Shown here: positions 41,024 to 50,192 of the stretch, one piece after another
Layout: the number at the start of each line of letters is the position of its first letter
How positions within the stretch are numbered: position 1 is the first letter of the stretch
NCBI RefSeq assembly: GCF_007828865.1
Contig: NZ_VIVK01000001.1
Coordinates: forward strand, 5,828,001 to 5,892,000
DNA length: 64,000 bases
Direction: 5' to 3'
Source of the DNA: Kribbella amoyensis
GTDB lineage: Bacteria; Actinomycetota; Actinomycetes; Propionibacteriales; Kribbellaceae
Translations under genes and position numbers: made by a program
Notes under the pieces: model-generated
What the model was told of the DNA's origin: nothing
What the model saw: the letters and a program-made list of their open reading frames with translations, nothing else
The model's database searches: none

Positions 41024-42369
41024 GCACGTTTCCCGACGACTTCGTCTGGGGCGCGGCGACCGCGTCGTACCAGGTGGAGGGCGCCGTGGCCGAGGACGGG
41101 CGCGGGCCGAGTATCTGGGACACGTTCGCGCACACGCCCGGGCGGATCCTGGACGGCACCAACGGGGATGTTGCCGACGACCACTACCACCGGTACGCCG
41201 ACGACATCAGACTGCTCGCGGACCTCGGGCTGAAGGCGTACCGGTTCTCGATCGCGTGGCCGCGGGTCGTCCCGACCGGCAGCGGGCCCGCGAACCAGGC
41301 CGGGCTCGACTTCTACCGGCGGCTCGCGGAGACCTGCCTCGAGCACGGAGTGACGCCGTACGCGACCTTGTACCACTGGGATCTGCCGCAGCCGTTGGAG
41401 GACGCGGGCGGCTGGCTGGTCCGGGACACCGCGGAACGGTTCCGGGACTACGCCGCGCTCACCCAGACCGCGCTCTCGGACGTGATCTCGCACTGGATGA
41501 CGCTGAACGAACCGTGGTGTTCCGCGTTCCTCGGCTACGGCAACGGCGAGCACGCACCGGGCCGGACGGAAGGCGCGGACGCGTTGAAGGCGGTCCACCA
41601 CCTGCTGCTCGGCCACGGTCTCGCGCTCCAGGAGATCAAGACGACCGGCAACTCCGTCGGCATCGCGCTGAACCCGGCACCGGTCCACCCGGCCTCGACC
41701 TCCGACGCGGACCGCGACGCCGCCCGCCGGATCGACGGGCTGCGGAATCGGATCTTCCTCGAACCGCTGCTGCTCGGGAAGTACCCGCAGGACGTGCTCG
41801 AGGACACCGGGACGACCCAGTGGTTCGAGCAGTTCGACGCGGATCTGCCGGTGATCTCGGGGCCGCTCGACTTCCTCGGCGTGAACTACTACTGCCCGTC
41901 GACCGTCGCGGCTCCCGAGGGGCCGATCTCCGCACCGGGCCGGCCGACGACCCAGCCGGGCAGCGAGAACGTCGTTGCCGTCGACACCGGTCTCGCGAAG
42001 ACCCAGATGGGCTGGCCGATCCAGCCGAGCGGGCTGCGCGACATCCTCCAGGCGATCAACGACCTCGCCCCCGAGCTGCCGTTGTACGTGACGGAGAACG
42101 GCTCGGCGTACCCGGACGAGCTGACCGCGGACGGCACGGTCGAGGACGTCGAGCGGCAGCAGTACCTGGAGCAGCACGTCGCGATCTCCGCCGAGGTGGT
42201 CGCGGCCGGGCTGCCTTTGAAGGGGTACTTCGCCTGGACGCTGCTCGACAACTTCGAGTGGGCCTGGGGGTACAGCCGGCGCTTCGGCCTGGTGCACGTC
42301 GACTACGCCACGCAGGAGCGGACGGTGAAGCACAGCGCGCTCTGGCTGAAGGGCTTCCTGGCCCGCTAA
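41020..42369 (+). CDS. GH1 family beta-glucosidase
   Basis: 449 residues, usual GH1 length. FVWGAATASYQVEGA opens the barrel, acid/base E164 lies in LNEPW, nucleophile E359 in YVTENGSAY, and WTLLDNFEWAWGYSRRFGL closes the aglycone site. No signal peptide, so it is cytoplasmic and acts on imported beta-glycosides. GTG 41020 overlaps the aldo/keto reductase stop (GTGA), making a two-gene operon for sugar processing. Confidence 0.93.
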   Translation: MSTFPDDFVWGAATASYQVEGAVAEDGRGPSIWDTFAHTPGRILDGTNGDVADDHYHRYADDIRLLADLGLKAYRFSIAWPRVVPTGSGPANQAGLDFYRRLAETCLEHGVTPYATLYHWDLPQPLEDAGGWLVRDTAERFRDYAALTQTALSDVISHWMTLNEPWCSAFLGYGNGEHAPGRTEGADALKAVHHLLLGHGLALQEIKTTGNSVGIALNPAPVHPASTSDADRDAARRIDGLRNRIFLEPLLLGKYPQDVLEDTGTTQWFEQFDADLPVISGPLDFLGVNYYCPSTVAAPEGPISAPGRPTTQPGSENVVAVDTGLAKTQMGWPIQPSGLRDILQAINDLAPELPLYVTENGSAYPDELTADGTVEDVERQQYLEQHVAISAEVVAAGLPLKGYFAWTLLDNFEWAWGYSRRFGLVHVDYATQERTVKHSALWLKGFLAR

Positions 42370-42477
42370 GCGTCAGGGCGTGAGGGCGCGGTTCGACGTC
42401 TGGAAAGCACAGCGGCTTGACCTCAACTGCGCTTCAGGTCTTAGCGTCCTCGGCATGATTGCGACAGAGGAGCGGTG

Positions 42478-43446
42478 ATGCGGGCGATCAGACTGCACGA
42501 GTTCGGGCCGGCCGAGCTGCTGAGCTACGAGGACGTACCGGATCCGGTCCCGGGCGCGGACCAGGTGCTCGTCACGGTCGAGGCAGCCGGGGTGCACCTG
42601 ATGGACACGGTGCTCCGAGCCGGTACGGCCGGTGGCGGGCCGGTTCCGCTGCCGGAATTGCCCACGATCCCCGGGCGTGAGGTGGCCGGCCGCGTGGAGG
42701 GGGTCGGCCCGGGCGTGGACGCCGCGTGGATCGGCCGGCGGGTCGTGGTCCATCTCGGCCCGGTCCCCGGTGGGTACGCCGAGAAGGCGGTGGCGAAGGT
42801 GGGCTCGTTGCACGAGATCCCCGATCACCTGGACGGAGCGACAGCGGTCGCGACCATCGGTACCGGCCGGACCGCCATCGGCATCCTCGAGCAGGCGGCG
42901 CTGACCTCGGACGACGTCGTCCTGATCACCGCGGCCGCCGGTGGGATGGGCAGCCTGTTCGTCCAGTACGCGCGGAACGCCGGCGCCACGGTCGTCGGTC
43001 TGGCCGGCAGCCCGGACAAGGTGCGCCAGATCCGCGAACTCGGCGCGCAGTACGCGATCGACTACAGCGACTACGACTGGGCCGAGCAGGTGAAGGCGCA
43101 GGTCGCCGAGGTGAGCGTCGTGTTGGACGGGGTCGGCGGGGAGAGCGGGCAACAGGCGTTCGAGCTGCTGGGGATCGGTGGGCGGATCCTGATGTTCGGC
43201 TGGTCCGGCGGCGGGCCGGTGCGGCTCGGTACCGACGACCTGATGAACCGCGGGCTGACCGCGACCTGGGCGATCGGGCCTAAGCTGATGGGCCGGCTGC
43301 GCGAGCTGGAGACGAAGGCGCTGGCCGAGTCGGTCGAGGGCCGGTGGGTGCCGCTCACCACGACGTTCCCGCTGGCGAAGGCGGCCGACGCGCACCGCGC
43401 GCTGGAGAACCGCGAGACCGTCGGCAAGGTCGTCCTGCTGCCCTGA
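42478..43446 (+). CDS. Quinone oxidoreductase-like MDR protein
   Basis: 322 residues of the zinc-free medium-chain dehydrogenase/reductase group. Visible are VEAAGVHLMDTVLRAG, PTIPGREVAGRVEGVG and VLITAAAGGMGSLFVQYARNAGA, the NADPH-binding AAxGxxG. No catalytic-zinc Cys/His set is present. It probably reduces quinones or enones. ATG 42478 has GAGGAG 5 nt upstream. A terminator hairpin follows at 43456. Confidence 0.88.
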   Translation: MRAIRLHEFGPAELLSYEDVPDPVPGADQVLVTVEAAGVHLMDTVLRAGTAGGGPVPLPELPTIPGREVAGRVEGVGPGVDAAWIGRRVVVHLGPVPGGYAEKAVAKVGSLHEIPDHLDGATAVATIGTGRTAIGILEQAALTSDDVVLITAAAGGMGSLFVQYARNAGATVVGLAGSPDKVRQIRELGAQYAIDYSDYDWAEQVKAQVAEVSVVLDGVGGESGQQAFELLGIGGRILMFGWSGGGPVRLGTDDLMNRGLTATWAIGPKLMGRLRELETKALAESVEGRWVPLTTTFPLAKAADAHRALENRETVGKVVLLP

Positions 43447-43455
43447 GACGAGTCT

Positions 43456-43484
43456 CCCCGGACCGCCTGGTGGACGGTCCGGGG
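43456..43484 (+). terminator. Terminator hairpin after the quinone oxidoreductase gene
   Basis: 10-bp perfect stem CCCCGGACCG/CGGTCCGGGG with a 9-nt loop, followed by AAGCTTGGT rather than a U run. It lies 9 nt after the stop codon. Confidence 0.65.
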
Positions 43485-43607
43485 AAGCTTGGTCAGTCCT
43501 GGTAGGCAGATCGGTTCACGGGTCTGTTCCTTCCTGGTGGGGACGCCACGAGATTGGCATCTGCGAGTTGTGGCTGTGATATCCCAGCAGGGCATAACCT
43601 CCCCGCT

Positions 43608-44588
43608 ATGGAGCTGGAACTGCGTCACCTTCGCGTCGTCTGCCGGCTCGCCGACAGCGGCAGTGTGTCCAAGGCCGCCGCCGCGCTCGGGGTGTCGCAG
43701 CCGTCGCTCACCGCCCAGCTCCACCGGATCGAGGACGCGATCGGCGGACCGCTGTTCGAACGCGGTCCACAGGGCGTCGCCCCGACCCCACTGGGCAAGC
43801 ACGTCCTCGGCCGGGCCCGGTCCATGCTCGCCGACATGGACGAGCTCGTCGGATCCAGCCGCCGCTACACCGCGGGGCCTGGTCCGTTGCGGATCGGCTC
43901 TGTCCGCACGGTGATGTTCGGTGCGTGGCTGTCCCGGTTGGAGGAGCTGCTGCCCGACCGCGAGCTCAGTACGCAGGTGGACACGTCGTTCGCCGTACTG
44001 ACCGAGCTGCTCGCCGCGGGTGTCGTCGACGTGGTCATGCTCGGCCGCTGCGACGACGCGCACGCACCGCCGTGTCCACCAGGCATCGTCGAGCGGACGA
44101 TGGTGTACCCGGAACCGTTCGCCATCGCGTTGCCGGCCAACCATCGGCTTGCCTCCAGCACCGAGATCCGGTTGGAGCAACTGGCCGAGGACACCTGGAT
44201 CTGTCCGCCCGCGGGCAAGGAGGACGGCGACCTCGCGGCGTTGCGGGACAGCTGCGAGGCCGTCGGATTCACCCCGCGGTTCCGCTACTCGAACCTGGAC
44301 AGCAGCGAGATCGAGCAGCTCATCGGCGAGGGACGCGGGGTCTCACCCTGCGCGCCGACCGTCCGCCGGATCCCGAGCGCCGTCATCCGGCCGCTCGTGG
44401 GTCGGCCGCTGCTCTGGCGCCGTGCCCTTCGCTGGCGGCCGGAAGCGATCACGGAGACCGACGTGAACCGGATCCACCAGGCGTTCGTCGACACGTACCG
44501 CAGCACGCTCGCCGAGACCGCGGCTCTGCACGGCTGGTGGGCCGAGCAGCCGGGCGCGCACCCGACGATCCACGATCCCGAGGACTGA
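43608..44588 (+). CDS. LysR-family transcriptional regulator
   Basis: 326 residues. The N-terminal winged helix (about 1-60: LRHLRVVCRLADSGSVSKAA, SQPSLTAQLHRIEDAIG) is followed by a PBP2-type effector domain from about 85. The start ATG 43608 lies just after GCATAACC. It points the same way as the oxidoreductase upstream but is separated from it by a terminator, so its target is not evident. A tail (HGWWAEQPGAHPTIHDPED) extends past the effector domain. Confidence 0.88.
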   Translation: MELELRHLRVVCRLADSGSVSKAAAALGVSQPSLTAQLHRIEDAIGGPLFERGPQGVAPTPLGKHVLGRARSMLADMDELVGSSRRYTAGPGPLRIGSVRTVMFGAWLSRLEELLPDRELSTQVDTSFAVLTELLAAGVVDVVMLGRCDDAHAPPCPPGIVERTMVYPEPFAIALPANHRLASSTEIRLEQLAEDTWICPPAGKEDGDLAALRDSCEAVGFTPRFRYSNLDSSEIEQLIGEGRGVSPCAPTVRRIPSAVIRPLVGRPLLWRRALRWRPEAITETDVNRIHQAFVDTYRSTLAETAALHGWWAEQPGAHPTIHDPED

Positions 44589-44634
44589 TGAGGGCCTCGC
44601 GGTCTGCGGAAGGTCCCGCGGTCCGAGGGCAGAG

Positions 44635-45174
44635 CTAGCGTGGATCGGTCCAGGTCAGGAGGTAGGTGACCGCGCCGAAGCGGACGTGGTCGCCGGCCCG
44701 GACCGGCGTCGGAGTGGTGATGCGGAAGCCGTTCAGGTGGGTACCGTTCATCGACCCGAGGTCCCGGACCATCCAGCCGGCGCCGGTGTGCCGGAGCTCG
44801 GCGTGCCGGCGGCTCACCGAGATGTCGGGGATGCGGACGGTCGCACCGGGAACACGGCCGATCCGGATCGTCGGTGAGCCGGGTGGCGGCAGGGCCAACG
44901 CGGGCAGCCCCTGGGTCCGGCCGGACACGGACAGGCGCGGAAGGTACGCGGAGATGCGCTGCAGCAGCTCGGCGGCGCGCGGCGTCCGGGTGGGGAGGTC
45001 CTGGACGGCGTCGGCGAGTTCGCGACGGCTCTGGGCGCCGAGGACGAAGTTCATCCGGCGGACGAAGGTGTCGTGCGACAGCCTGCCGCTGCTCGCGCCG
45101 TCCCGGAGGACGGCCAGCGCACGGTCACGCTCCGCGTCCGACGGACGCATCAGTTCCAGCCTGCCGAACGCCAT
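44635..45174 (-). CDS. DUF1707-FHA domain protein
   Basis: 179 residues. Residues ~8-60 (MRPSDAERDRALAVLRDGASSGRLS..QSRRELADAVQDLP) form the actinobacterial DUF1707 helical domain. Residues ~95-179 form an FHA phosphothreonine-binding domain with IRIGRVPGATVRI, SVSRRHAEL and GSMNGTHLNG. It presumably docks to a phosphorylated partner of a Ser/Thr kinase pathway; no kinase gene is nearby. ATG 45174 was chosen because similarity begins there. Confidence 0.87.
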   Translation of the reverse strand: MAFGRLELMRPSDAERDRALAVLRDGASSGRLSHDTFVRRMNFVLGAQSRRELADAVQDLPTRTPRAAELLQRISAYLPRLSVSGRTQGLPALALPPPGSPTIRIGRVPGATVRIPDISVSRRHAELRHTGAGWMVRDLGSMNGTHLNGFRITTPTPVRAGDHVRFGAVTYLLTWTDPR

Positions 45175-45286
45175 GCAGGGATTGTCCGCTGCCCTCAGGT
45201 CCACTGTCCAGCACGGTCTGTCATCAGCAGGCCGGCTGTGCTGTAGTGACAGGCTGAAGACCCGCGGACCGGTTGGAGGAGCGACC

Positions 45287-47527
45287 ATGACGGACCAGGT
45301 ACTGGCACAGCTGACCCTCGAGGAGAAGGCCGCGCTCTGCCTCGGGTCGGACTTCTGGCGCACGGCGCCCGTCGATCGGCTGGGCGTCCCCGCGATCCTG
45401 CTCTCCGACGGGCCGCACGGACTCCGGCGGCAACCCGACGACGGCGACCACGTCGGCATCGGCGGCAGCCTCCCGGCGACCTGCTTCCCGACCGCGAGCA
45501 CACTCGGTTCCTGCTGGGATCCGGGCCTGGTCCGCCGGGTCGGCCAGGCCATCGGCGAGGAGGCTCGCGCCCAGGGTGTCGCCGTGGTGCTCGGCCCGGG
45601 GATCAACATCAAGCGGTCTCCGTTGTGCGGGCGGAACTTCGAGTACCTGTCCGAGGACCCGCTGATCTCGGGAGTCCTCGGGGCCGCGTTCGTCGAGGGC
45701 GTCCAGAGCCAGGGTGTCGGGACCTCGGTCAAGCACTACGCCGCCAACAACCAGGAGACGGATCGTCTGCGGGTCAGCGCGGACGTGGACGAGCGGACGC
45801 TGCGCGAGATCTACCTGGCCGGCTTCGAACGCGTCGTCCGGACCGCGAAGCCGTGGACCGTGATGTGCTCGTACAACAGGCTCAACGGGATCCACGCGTC
45901 GCAGCACCCGTGGTTGCTCACCGAGGTGCTGCGGGACGAGTGGGGATTCGACGGGCTGGTCATGTCCGACTGGGGTGCCGTGCACGATCGTGTCGCGGCG
46001 CTCGCGGCCGGGCTGGATCTGGAGATGCCGCCGAAGCTGGGGATCAGCGATGCCGCGATCGTCGCCGCGGTGCGGTCTGGTGAGTTGGACGAGGATGTGC
46101 TCGACCGGGCGGTGGGTCGGGTTCTGCGCCTGGTCGAGCGGGCTTCGTCGGTTGGCTCGGGTGATTTCGAGGTGGATGGGCATCACGCGTTGGCGCGAGC
46201 GGCTGCTGCGGAATCCTTGGTGCTGTTGAAGAACTCGGACGACTTGTTGCCGTTGGCCCCTGTCGATGGGGACGTGGTGGCCGTGATCGGGGAGTTCGCG
46301 CGGACGGCGCGGTATCAGGGGGCCGGGAGTTCGCAGGTCAACCCGACGCGGGTCGAAACGCCGTTGGACGCGTTGCGGGACGGGGTACCGGCGGGGGTCG
46401 AGGTGGTCTTCGAGCCAGGATTCGGACTGGACACGGCGCTGGACGAGGAGCTGGCGGCCGAGGCCGTCGGGCTGGCGGAACGGGCGTCGGTGGTGGTCGT
46501 GTTCCTCGGGTTGCCGGCGGCCGACGAGTCCGAGGGGTTCGACCGGACCCACCTGGACCTGCCGGCGAACCAGCTCGCCCTGCTCCCCCGGCTCGCGGCC
46601 GCGAATCCGAACCTCGTGGTCGTGCTCGCCAACGGGTCCGCGGTGCGGCTGTCGACGTGGGACCTGGACGCACGGGCGATCGTGGAGTGCTGGCTCGCGG
46701 GCCAGGCCGGTGGAGGTGCCGTCGCCGATGTGCTGCTCGGCAAGGTCAACCCGTCGGGCCGTTTGACCGAGACGCTGCCGCTGCGGCTGGAAGACAACCC
46801 GGCGTACCTGAACTTCCCGGGCGAGCAGGGTCACGTCCGGTACGGGGAAGGCGTGTTCGTCGGGTACCGCGGGTACGACGCGCTGGGGCAGGAGGCGAGC
46901 TACCCCTTCGGCCACGGGTTGTCGTACACGACGTTCGCGTACGACGGGCTGGCCGTGGACGTGGTCGGTGAGGGGGTCGACGTACGGGTCCGCGTGTCGT
47001 GCGGTTTGCGGAACACGGGCTCGCGGGTCGGCAAGGAGGTCGTGCAGTTGTACGTCGGGGATCCCGAGGCCGGGGTCCGCCGGCCCACGCGGGAGCTGAA
47101 GGGATTCCGCAAGGTCGAGGTGGAGCAGGGTACGCGGGTGACCGTGGACTTCGAACTCACGGCGCGCGACCTGTCGTACTGGTCGACGACGCACCGCGGC
47201 TGGGTCCTCGAGCCGGGGGTGTTCGAGATCGCGGTGGGATCGTCCTCGCGGGACCTGCCGCTGGCCACCTCGGTCACGGTGACCGGTCCCCCGGTCCTGC
47301 CGCGGCTCGACGGGATGGCGACACTGGACGAGTGGCTCGCGCATCCCGACGGCGCCGCGGCCTTGCGGGACGCGGTCGGGGTCGATGCCGACGGCAACGC
47401 TCGCGGGATCCTCGGCAACCCGGAACTGCTCAGGATGATCGGCAACTTCCCGATCAGCAGCCTGGCGACGTTCCCCGGCCTCGGCCTGGACGAAGGCGTC
47501 CTCGACCGGATCCTCGGTCCCAGCTGA
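45287..47527 (+). CDS. GH3 family beta-glucosidase/beta-xylosidase
   Basis: 746 residues. N-terminal barrel with KHYAANNQETDR and nucleophile D228 in GLVMSDWGAVHD, then the alpha/beta sandwich, then a fibronectin III-like domain (NTGSRVGKEVVQLYVGDPEAGV). About 75 residues continue past that domain (WLAHPDGAAALRDAVGV and on), as in some arabinosidase or glucosidase members. No signal peptide, hence intracellular. GGAGGA precedes ATG 45287. The substrate could be beta-glucoside, xyloside or arabinoside. Confidence 0.92.
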   Translation: MTDQVLAQLTLEEKAALCLGSDFWRTAPVDRLGVPAILLSDGPHGLRRQPDDGDHVGIGGSLPATCFPTASTLGSCWDPGLVRRVGQAIGEEARAQGVAVVLGPGINIKRSPLCGRNFEYLSEDPLISGVLGAAFVEGVQSQGVGTSVKHYAANNQETDRLRVSADVDERTLREIYLAGFERVVRTAKPWTVMCSYNRLNGIHASQHPWLLTEVLRDEWGFDGLVMSDWGAVHDRVAALAAGLDLEMPPKLGISDAAIVAAVRSGELDEDVLDRAVGRVLRLVERASSVGSGDFEVDGHHALARAAAAESLVLLKNSDDLLPLAPVDGDVVAVIGEFARTARYQGAGSSQVNPTRVETPLDALRDGVPAGVEVVFEPGFGLDTALDEELAAEAVGLAERASVVVVFLGLPAADESEGFDRTHLDLPANQLALLPRLAAANPNLVVVLANGSAVRLSTWDLDARAIVECWLAGQAGGGAVADVLLGKVNPSGRLTETLPLRLEDNPAYLNFPGEQGHVRYGEGVFVGYRGYDALGQEASYPFGHGLSYTTFAYDGLAVDVVGEGVDVRVRVSCGLRNTGSRVGKEVVQLYVGDPEAGVRRPTRELKGFRKVEVEQGTRVTVDFELTARDLSYWSTTHRGWVLEPGVFEIAVGSSSRDLPLATSVTVTGPPVLPRLDGMATLDEWLAHPDGAAALRDAVGVDADGNARGILGNPELLRMIGNFPISSLATFPGLGLDEGVLDRILGPS

Positions 47528-47535
47528 CCCGGCGG

Positions 47536-48600
47536 TCAGCCGAGGACGTCGCCGAGGTCGAACTTCACCGGCTCCTCGAGCTGCTCGTACGTGCAGGACT
47601 CCGGCTTCCGATCCGGACGCCAGCGCACGAACTGCGCCGTGTGCCGGAACCGGACGCCCTCCATGTGGTCGTACTTCACCTCGACGACCCGCTCCGGGAC
47701 CAGCGGGACGAAGCTGAGGTCCTTGCCGGCCTGCCAGCGACTCCCCTCGGCGTTGCGGGGGGTCCGGTTGCCTTCCTCCTGCTTCGCCCACGCCCACGGG
47801 TGCTCGTCGAACTCGGTGACCAGCGGCTGCAGTTCCTCGAAGAGCTCCTCGCGCCGTGCCATCGGGAACGCGCCGATCACGCCGACGCTGGCGAGGACGC
47901 CCTCTTCGTTGAAGAGGCCGAGCAACAGGGAGCCGATCCGGTTCGGGCCGCTCTTGTGCACGCGGTACCCGGCGACGACGCAGTCCGCGGTCCGCTCGTG
48001 CTTGATCTTGAACATGGTCCGCTTGTCCGGCTCGTACAGCCCGTCCAGCGGCTTCGCGATCACGCCGTCCAGTCCGGCGCCCTCGAACTGGTGGAACCAC
48101 TCCGTCGCGAGCACCTTGTCGGTGGTCGTCCGGGTCAGGTGGATCGGCGCCTTCGCCGGGGCGAGCGCCTCCTCCAACGCGGCCCGGCGTTCGGAGAACG
48201 GGCGATCCGTGTAGTCGGTGTCGCCCAACGCGAGCAGGTCGAACGCGACGAACTTGGCCGGCGTCGTCTCCGACAGCATCTTCACCCGCGAGGCGGCCGG
48301 GTGGATCCGCTGCTGCAGCACCTCGAAATCGAGCCGGTCCCCCGACGAGCCGACCACGACGATCTCGCCGTCGATCACGCACCGCTCCGGCAGGTTCGCC
48401 CGGATCGCCTCGACCAGTTCCGGGAAGTACCGGGTCATCGGCTTCTCGTTCCGGCTGCCGATCTCGACCTCGTCACCGTCGCGGAACACGATCGAGCGGA
48501 AACCGTCCCACTTCGGCTCGAAACTGACGGCCCCGTCCGGGATCTGCTTGACCGCCTTGGCGAGCATCGGCGGGACCGGCGGCATCACGGGTAGCTGCAT
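47536..48600 (-). CDS. ligC: ATP-dependent DNA ligase (LigC type)
   Basis: 354 residues. Adenylation lysine K30 in EPKWDGFRS (motif I), VIDGEIVV (motif III), GLDGVIAKPLDGLY (motif IV) and TMFKIKH (motif V), then an OB domain. This is the stand-alone ligase seen in actinobacteria beside NHEJ/BER enzymes, without polymerase or phosphoesterase domains. No ku or ligD gene is adjacent. Start ATG 48600; CAGAAT 6 nt upstream hints at a leaderless mRNA. Confidence 0.9.
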   Translation of the reverse strand: MQLPVMPPVPPMLAKAVKQIPDGAVSFEPKWDGFRSIVFRDGDEVEIGSRNEKPMTRYFPELVEAIRANLPERCVIDGEIVVVGSSGDRLDFEVLQQRIHPAASRVKMLSETTPAKFVAFDLLALGDTDYTDRPFSERRAALEEALAPAKAPIHLTRTTTDKVLATEWFHQFEGAGLDGVIAKPLDGLYEPDKRTMFKIKHERTADCVVAGYRVHKSGPNRIGSLLLGLFNEEGVLASVGVIGAFPMARREELFEELQPLVTEFDEHPWAWAKQEEGNRTPRNAEGSRWQAGKDLSFVPLVPERVVEVKYDHMEGVRFRHTAQFVRWRPDRKPESCTYEQLEEPVKFDLGDVLG

Positions 48601-48638
48601 GCCGCCATTCTGCCCGCGGACGGGGCATGATGGTCGTA

Positions 48639-48650
48639 TACCGATCGGTA
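48639..48650. promoter_or_regulatory. 12-bp palindrome upstream of the stress-protein-like gene
   Basis: TACCGATCGGTA is a perfect palindrome between the divergent ligase and stress-protein-like genes, ending 18 bp before ATG 48669. It could be an operator for an unlinked TetR-like regulator, or chance. Confidence 0.3.
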
Positions 48651-48668
48651 GCACCCGGAGGTACCGAA

Positions 48669-49172
48669 ATGTACGACGTCGTACTGCTCGTCGAACAGGA
48701 ACTGTCCGAGCCCGACGCGAAACGCGTCGTCGACCTGCACCAGGACTTGCCCGAACCCGTCAAGTACCACGTCCTGGTGCCGTGCCACAACGCCGAAGCC
48801 GGCGTGGAGGCGTCCATCAGCGCCCTCGGCACCGCCGACCTGTACGGCGCCGGGCTCGTCGACCAGCGCCAGGAACTCGCCGAAGCCCAGAAAGCCATCG
48901 ACAGCGAGGCCAAGGACTGCACCGGACGCAGCGTCCAGCGCCTCCGCGCCCTCGGCTACCAGGCCGACGGCGGCATCTCCCACGACCGCCCCATCGACGC
49001 ACTTCGCGCCACCGTCGACAAGGTCACCGGCCGCGAGGTCATCATCCTGACCCGACCCCACATCGTCGCCGAGTTCTTCCACCTCGACTGGACCAACTCG
49101 GCCCGCCGCCACCTGGGCGTCCCCGTCCTCCACCTGCTGGAACAGGACGAGACCGGGAGAGCCAGGAGCTGA
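48669..49172 (+). CDS. Conserved protein, universal-stress-protein-like fold
   Basis: 167 residues. MYDVVLLVEQELSEPDAKRVVDLH, KYHVLVPCHN and GREVIILTRPHIVAEFFHLDWT..LGVPVLHLLE alternate strands and helices in a way that resembles USP/Rossmann-like domains, but the ATP-binding GxxG is not evident. Function not established. GGAGG before ATG 48669 decides the start. Followed by a 12-bp terminator hairpin. Confidence 0.65.
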   Translation: MYDVVLLVEQELSEPDAKRVVDLHQDLPEPVKYHVLVPCHNAEAGVEASISALGTADLYGAGLVDQRQELAEAQKAIDSEAKDCTGRSVQRLRALGYQADGGISHDRPIDALRATVDKVTGREVIILTRPHIVAEFFHLDWTNSARRHLGVPVLHLLEQDETGRARS

Positions 49173-49180
49173 CTCATCCG

Positions 49181-49217
49181 GTCGCGCCCCGGGATGTGGT
49201 GGGTACCGGGGCGCGAC
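49181..49217 (+). terminator. Terminator hairpin
   Basis: 12-bp perfect stem GTCGCGCCCCGG/CCGGGGCGCGAC around a 13-nt loop, 8 nt after the preceding stop; a short T-rich stretch (GGTTGCTTGC) follows. Confidence 0.65.
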
Positions 49218-49349
49218 GTGGTTGCTTGCTGGTCGGGGTCAGGCGGTTGTGCTGGTCGTGTGTTTTGTTGCCAACAGCACTCAAGTACCTCAGCTGGACG
49301 GGCGCCTACGGACACATGAAATCACCCGCCGCGCGGGCATGCGGGTTAT

Positions 49350-49526
49350 TCAGTGCAGGACGAGCGCCGCGTACGTGAGTCCCCCGGCGAGCGCGGCGAA
49401 GAACAGCGCGAGCCCGGTCCGCAGCGTCTGCTCGCCGACCTTCCCGTAGTGGATGCCGTCCTCGGAGTTGTAAGCAAGCCGAAACCCGGTGTACCCAGCC
49501 GCCAGCACGAGCCCGAACTTCACCAT
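49350..49526 (-). CDS. Small membrane protein (58 aa)
   Basis: ATG 49526 with GGAGGGTGGG just upstream opens MVKFGLVLAAGYTGFRL, a first hydrophobic stretch. The second is LRTGLALFFAALAGGLTYAALVL. A hydrophilic loop joins them, giving a two-pass topology. No family is recognised. The reading frame runs open upstream of the ATG but without plausible coding character. Convergent with the preceding gene. Confidence 0.6.
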   Translation of the reverse strand: MVKFGLVLAAGYTGFRLAYNSEDGIHYGKVGEQTLRTGLALFFAALAGGLTYAALVLH

Positions 49527-50192
49527 CCCACCCTCCCCGAACGTCAGAACAATGGTCCCGACTATCAACCGTACCCCGCGTGATAGCCCCCACGCACCCG
49601 ATCCCACCCACCCCCAAGGTGCACGCCGACAGGAGGTACTCCCCACACCTCCACCCCGCTCAGCCGACCCGACCCGCTCCCCCAACCCTCAGCACCCACC
49701 ACCTCCTGTCCAAACGCCCGCTGCGCCAGCCGACGTCCGCCCGCTCACAACCTCCGCAGTTTCTGGCTGACTACGCGAGCAAGGTCGCAGCACTTGCTGA
49801 AGCAGGCGGTAAAGGCGGCGGCCGGCGGTCGCGGGTGGGAGCGAACCTGCACCACTCACCAACCTCCCAACCATCCGGCCGCCCCACACCCTCCTCGCCT
49901 ACTCCAGTCCAACACCCAGCCGGCCGCACACGTTGGTGAGTGGCTGCAGGTCCGGCGCACCTCCAGGCTGAGCAGCAAGCTCGCGGCGGACGTTGGGCTG
50001 AGCTGCAAGCCGCCCGTGAGCCGGGCCGTGGCCCCGCCTCGCTAGGCCCTTCCAGCGCAGCCCGCAGCTCGTCCCCGGTCAGCTTCCGCGTAACCGCGGC
50101 TCGCGTACCGGCCGGCCGTCGCACCGCTTGGTGCTCGTTGTCGGCACCTCGGTCGATCGCGAGTCAGCTTGGCCGGCGTCCGCGCAGGTGGT
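49527..50192. other. Gene-poor 0.67-kb stretch
   Basis: Between the small membrane protein and the ABC exporter. 49570-49720 is strikingly rich in C on the plus strand (CCCACC and CACCACC runs), unlike its surroundings. Open frames exist on both strands but their products are Pro/Arg/Ser-rich with no family features. I see no tRNA or known RNA. A faded pseudogene is possible but cannot be identified. Confidence 0.4.

Noticed and set aside
45224..48382. A 1052-codon open frame antisense to GH3 and running into the ligase gene
   Set aside because: Low-complexity Arg/Pro-rich product crossing two real genes on opposite strands.
49771..50124. A 117-codon minus-strand frame in the gene-poor stretch
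   Set aside because: Product is Arg/Ala/Pro-rich with no hydrophobic core and no ribosome site; composition looks non-coding.
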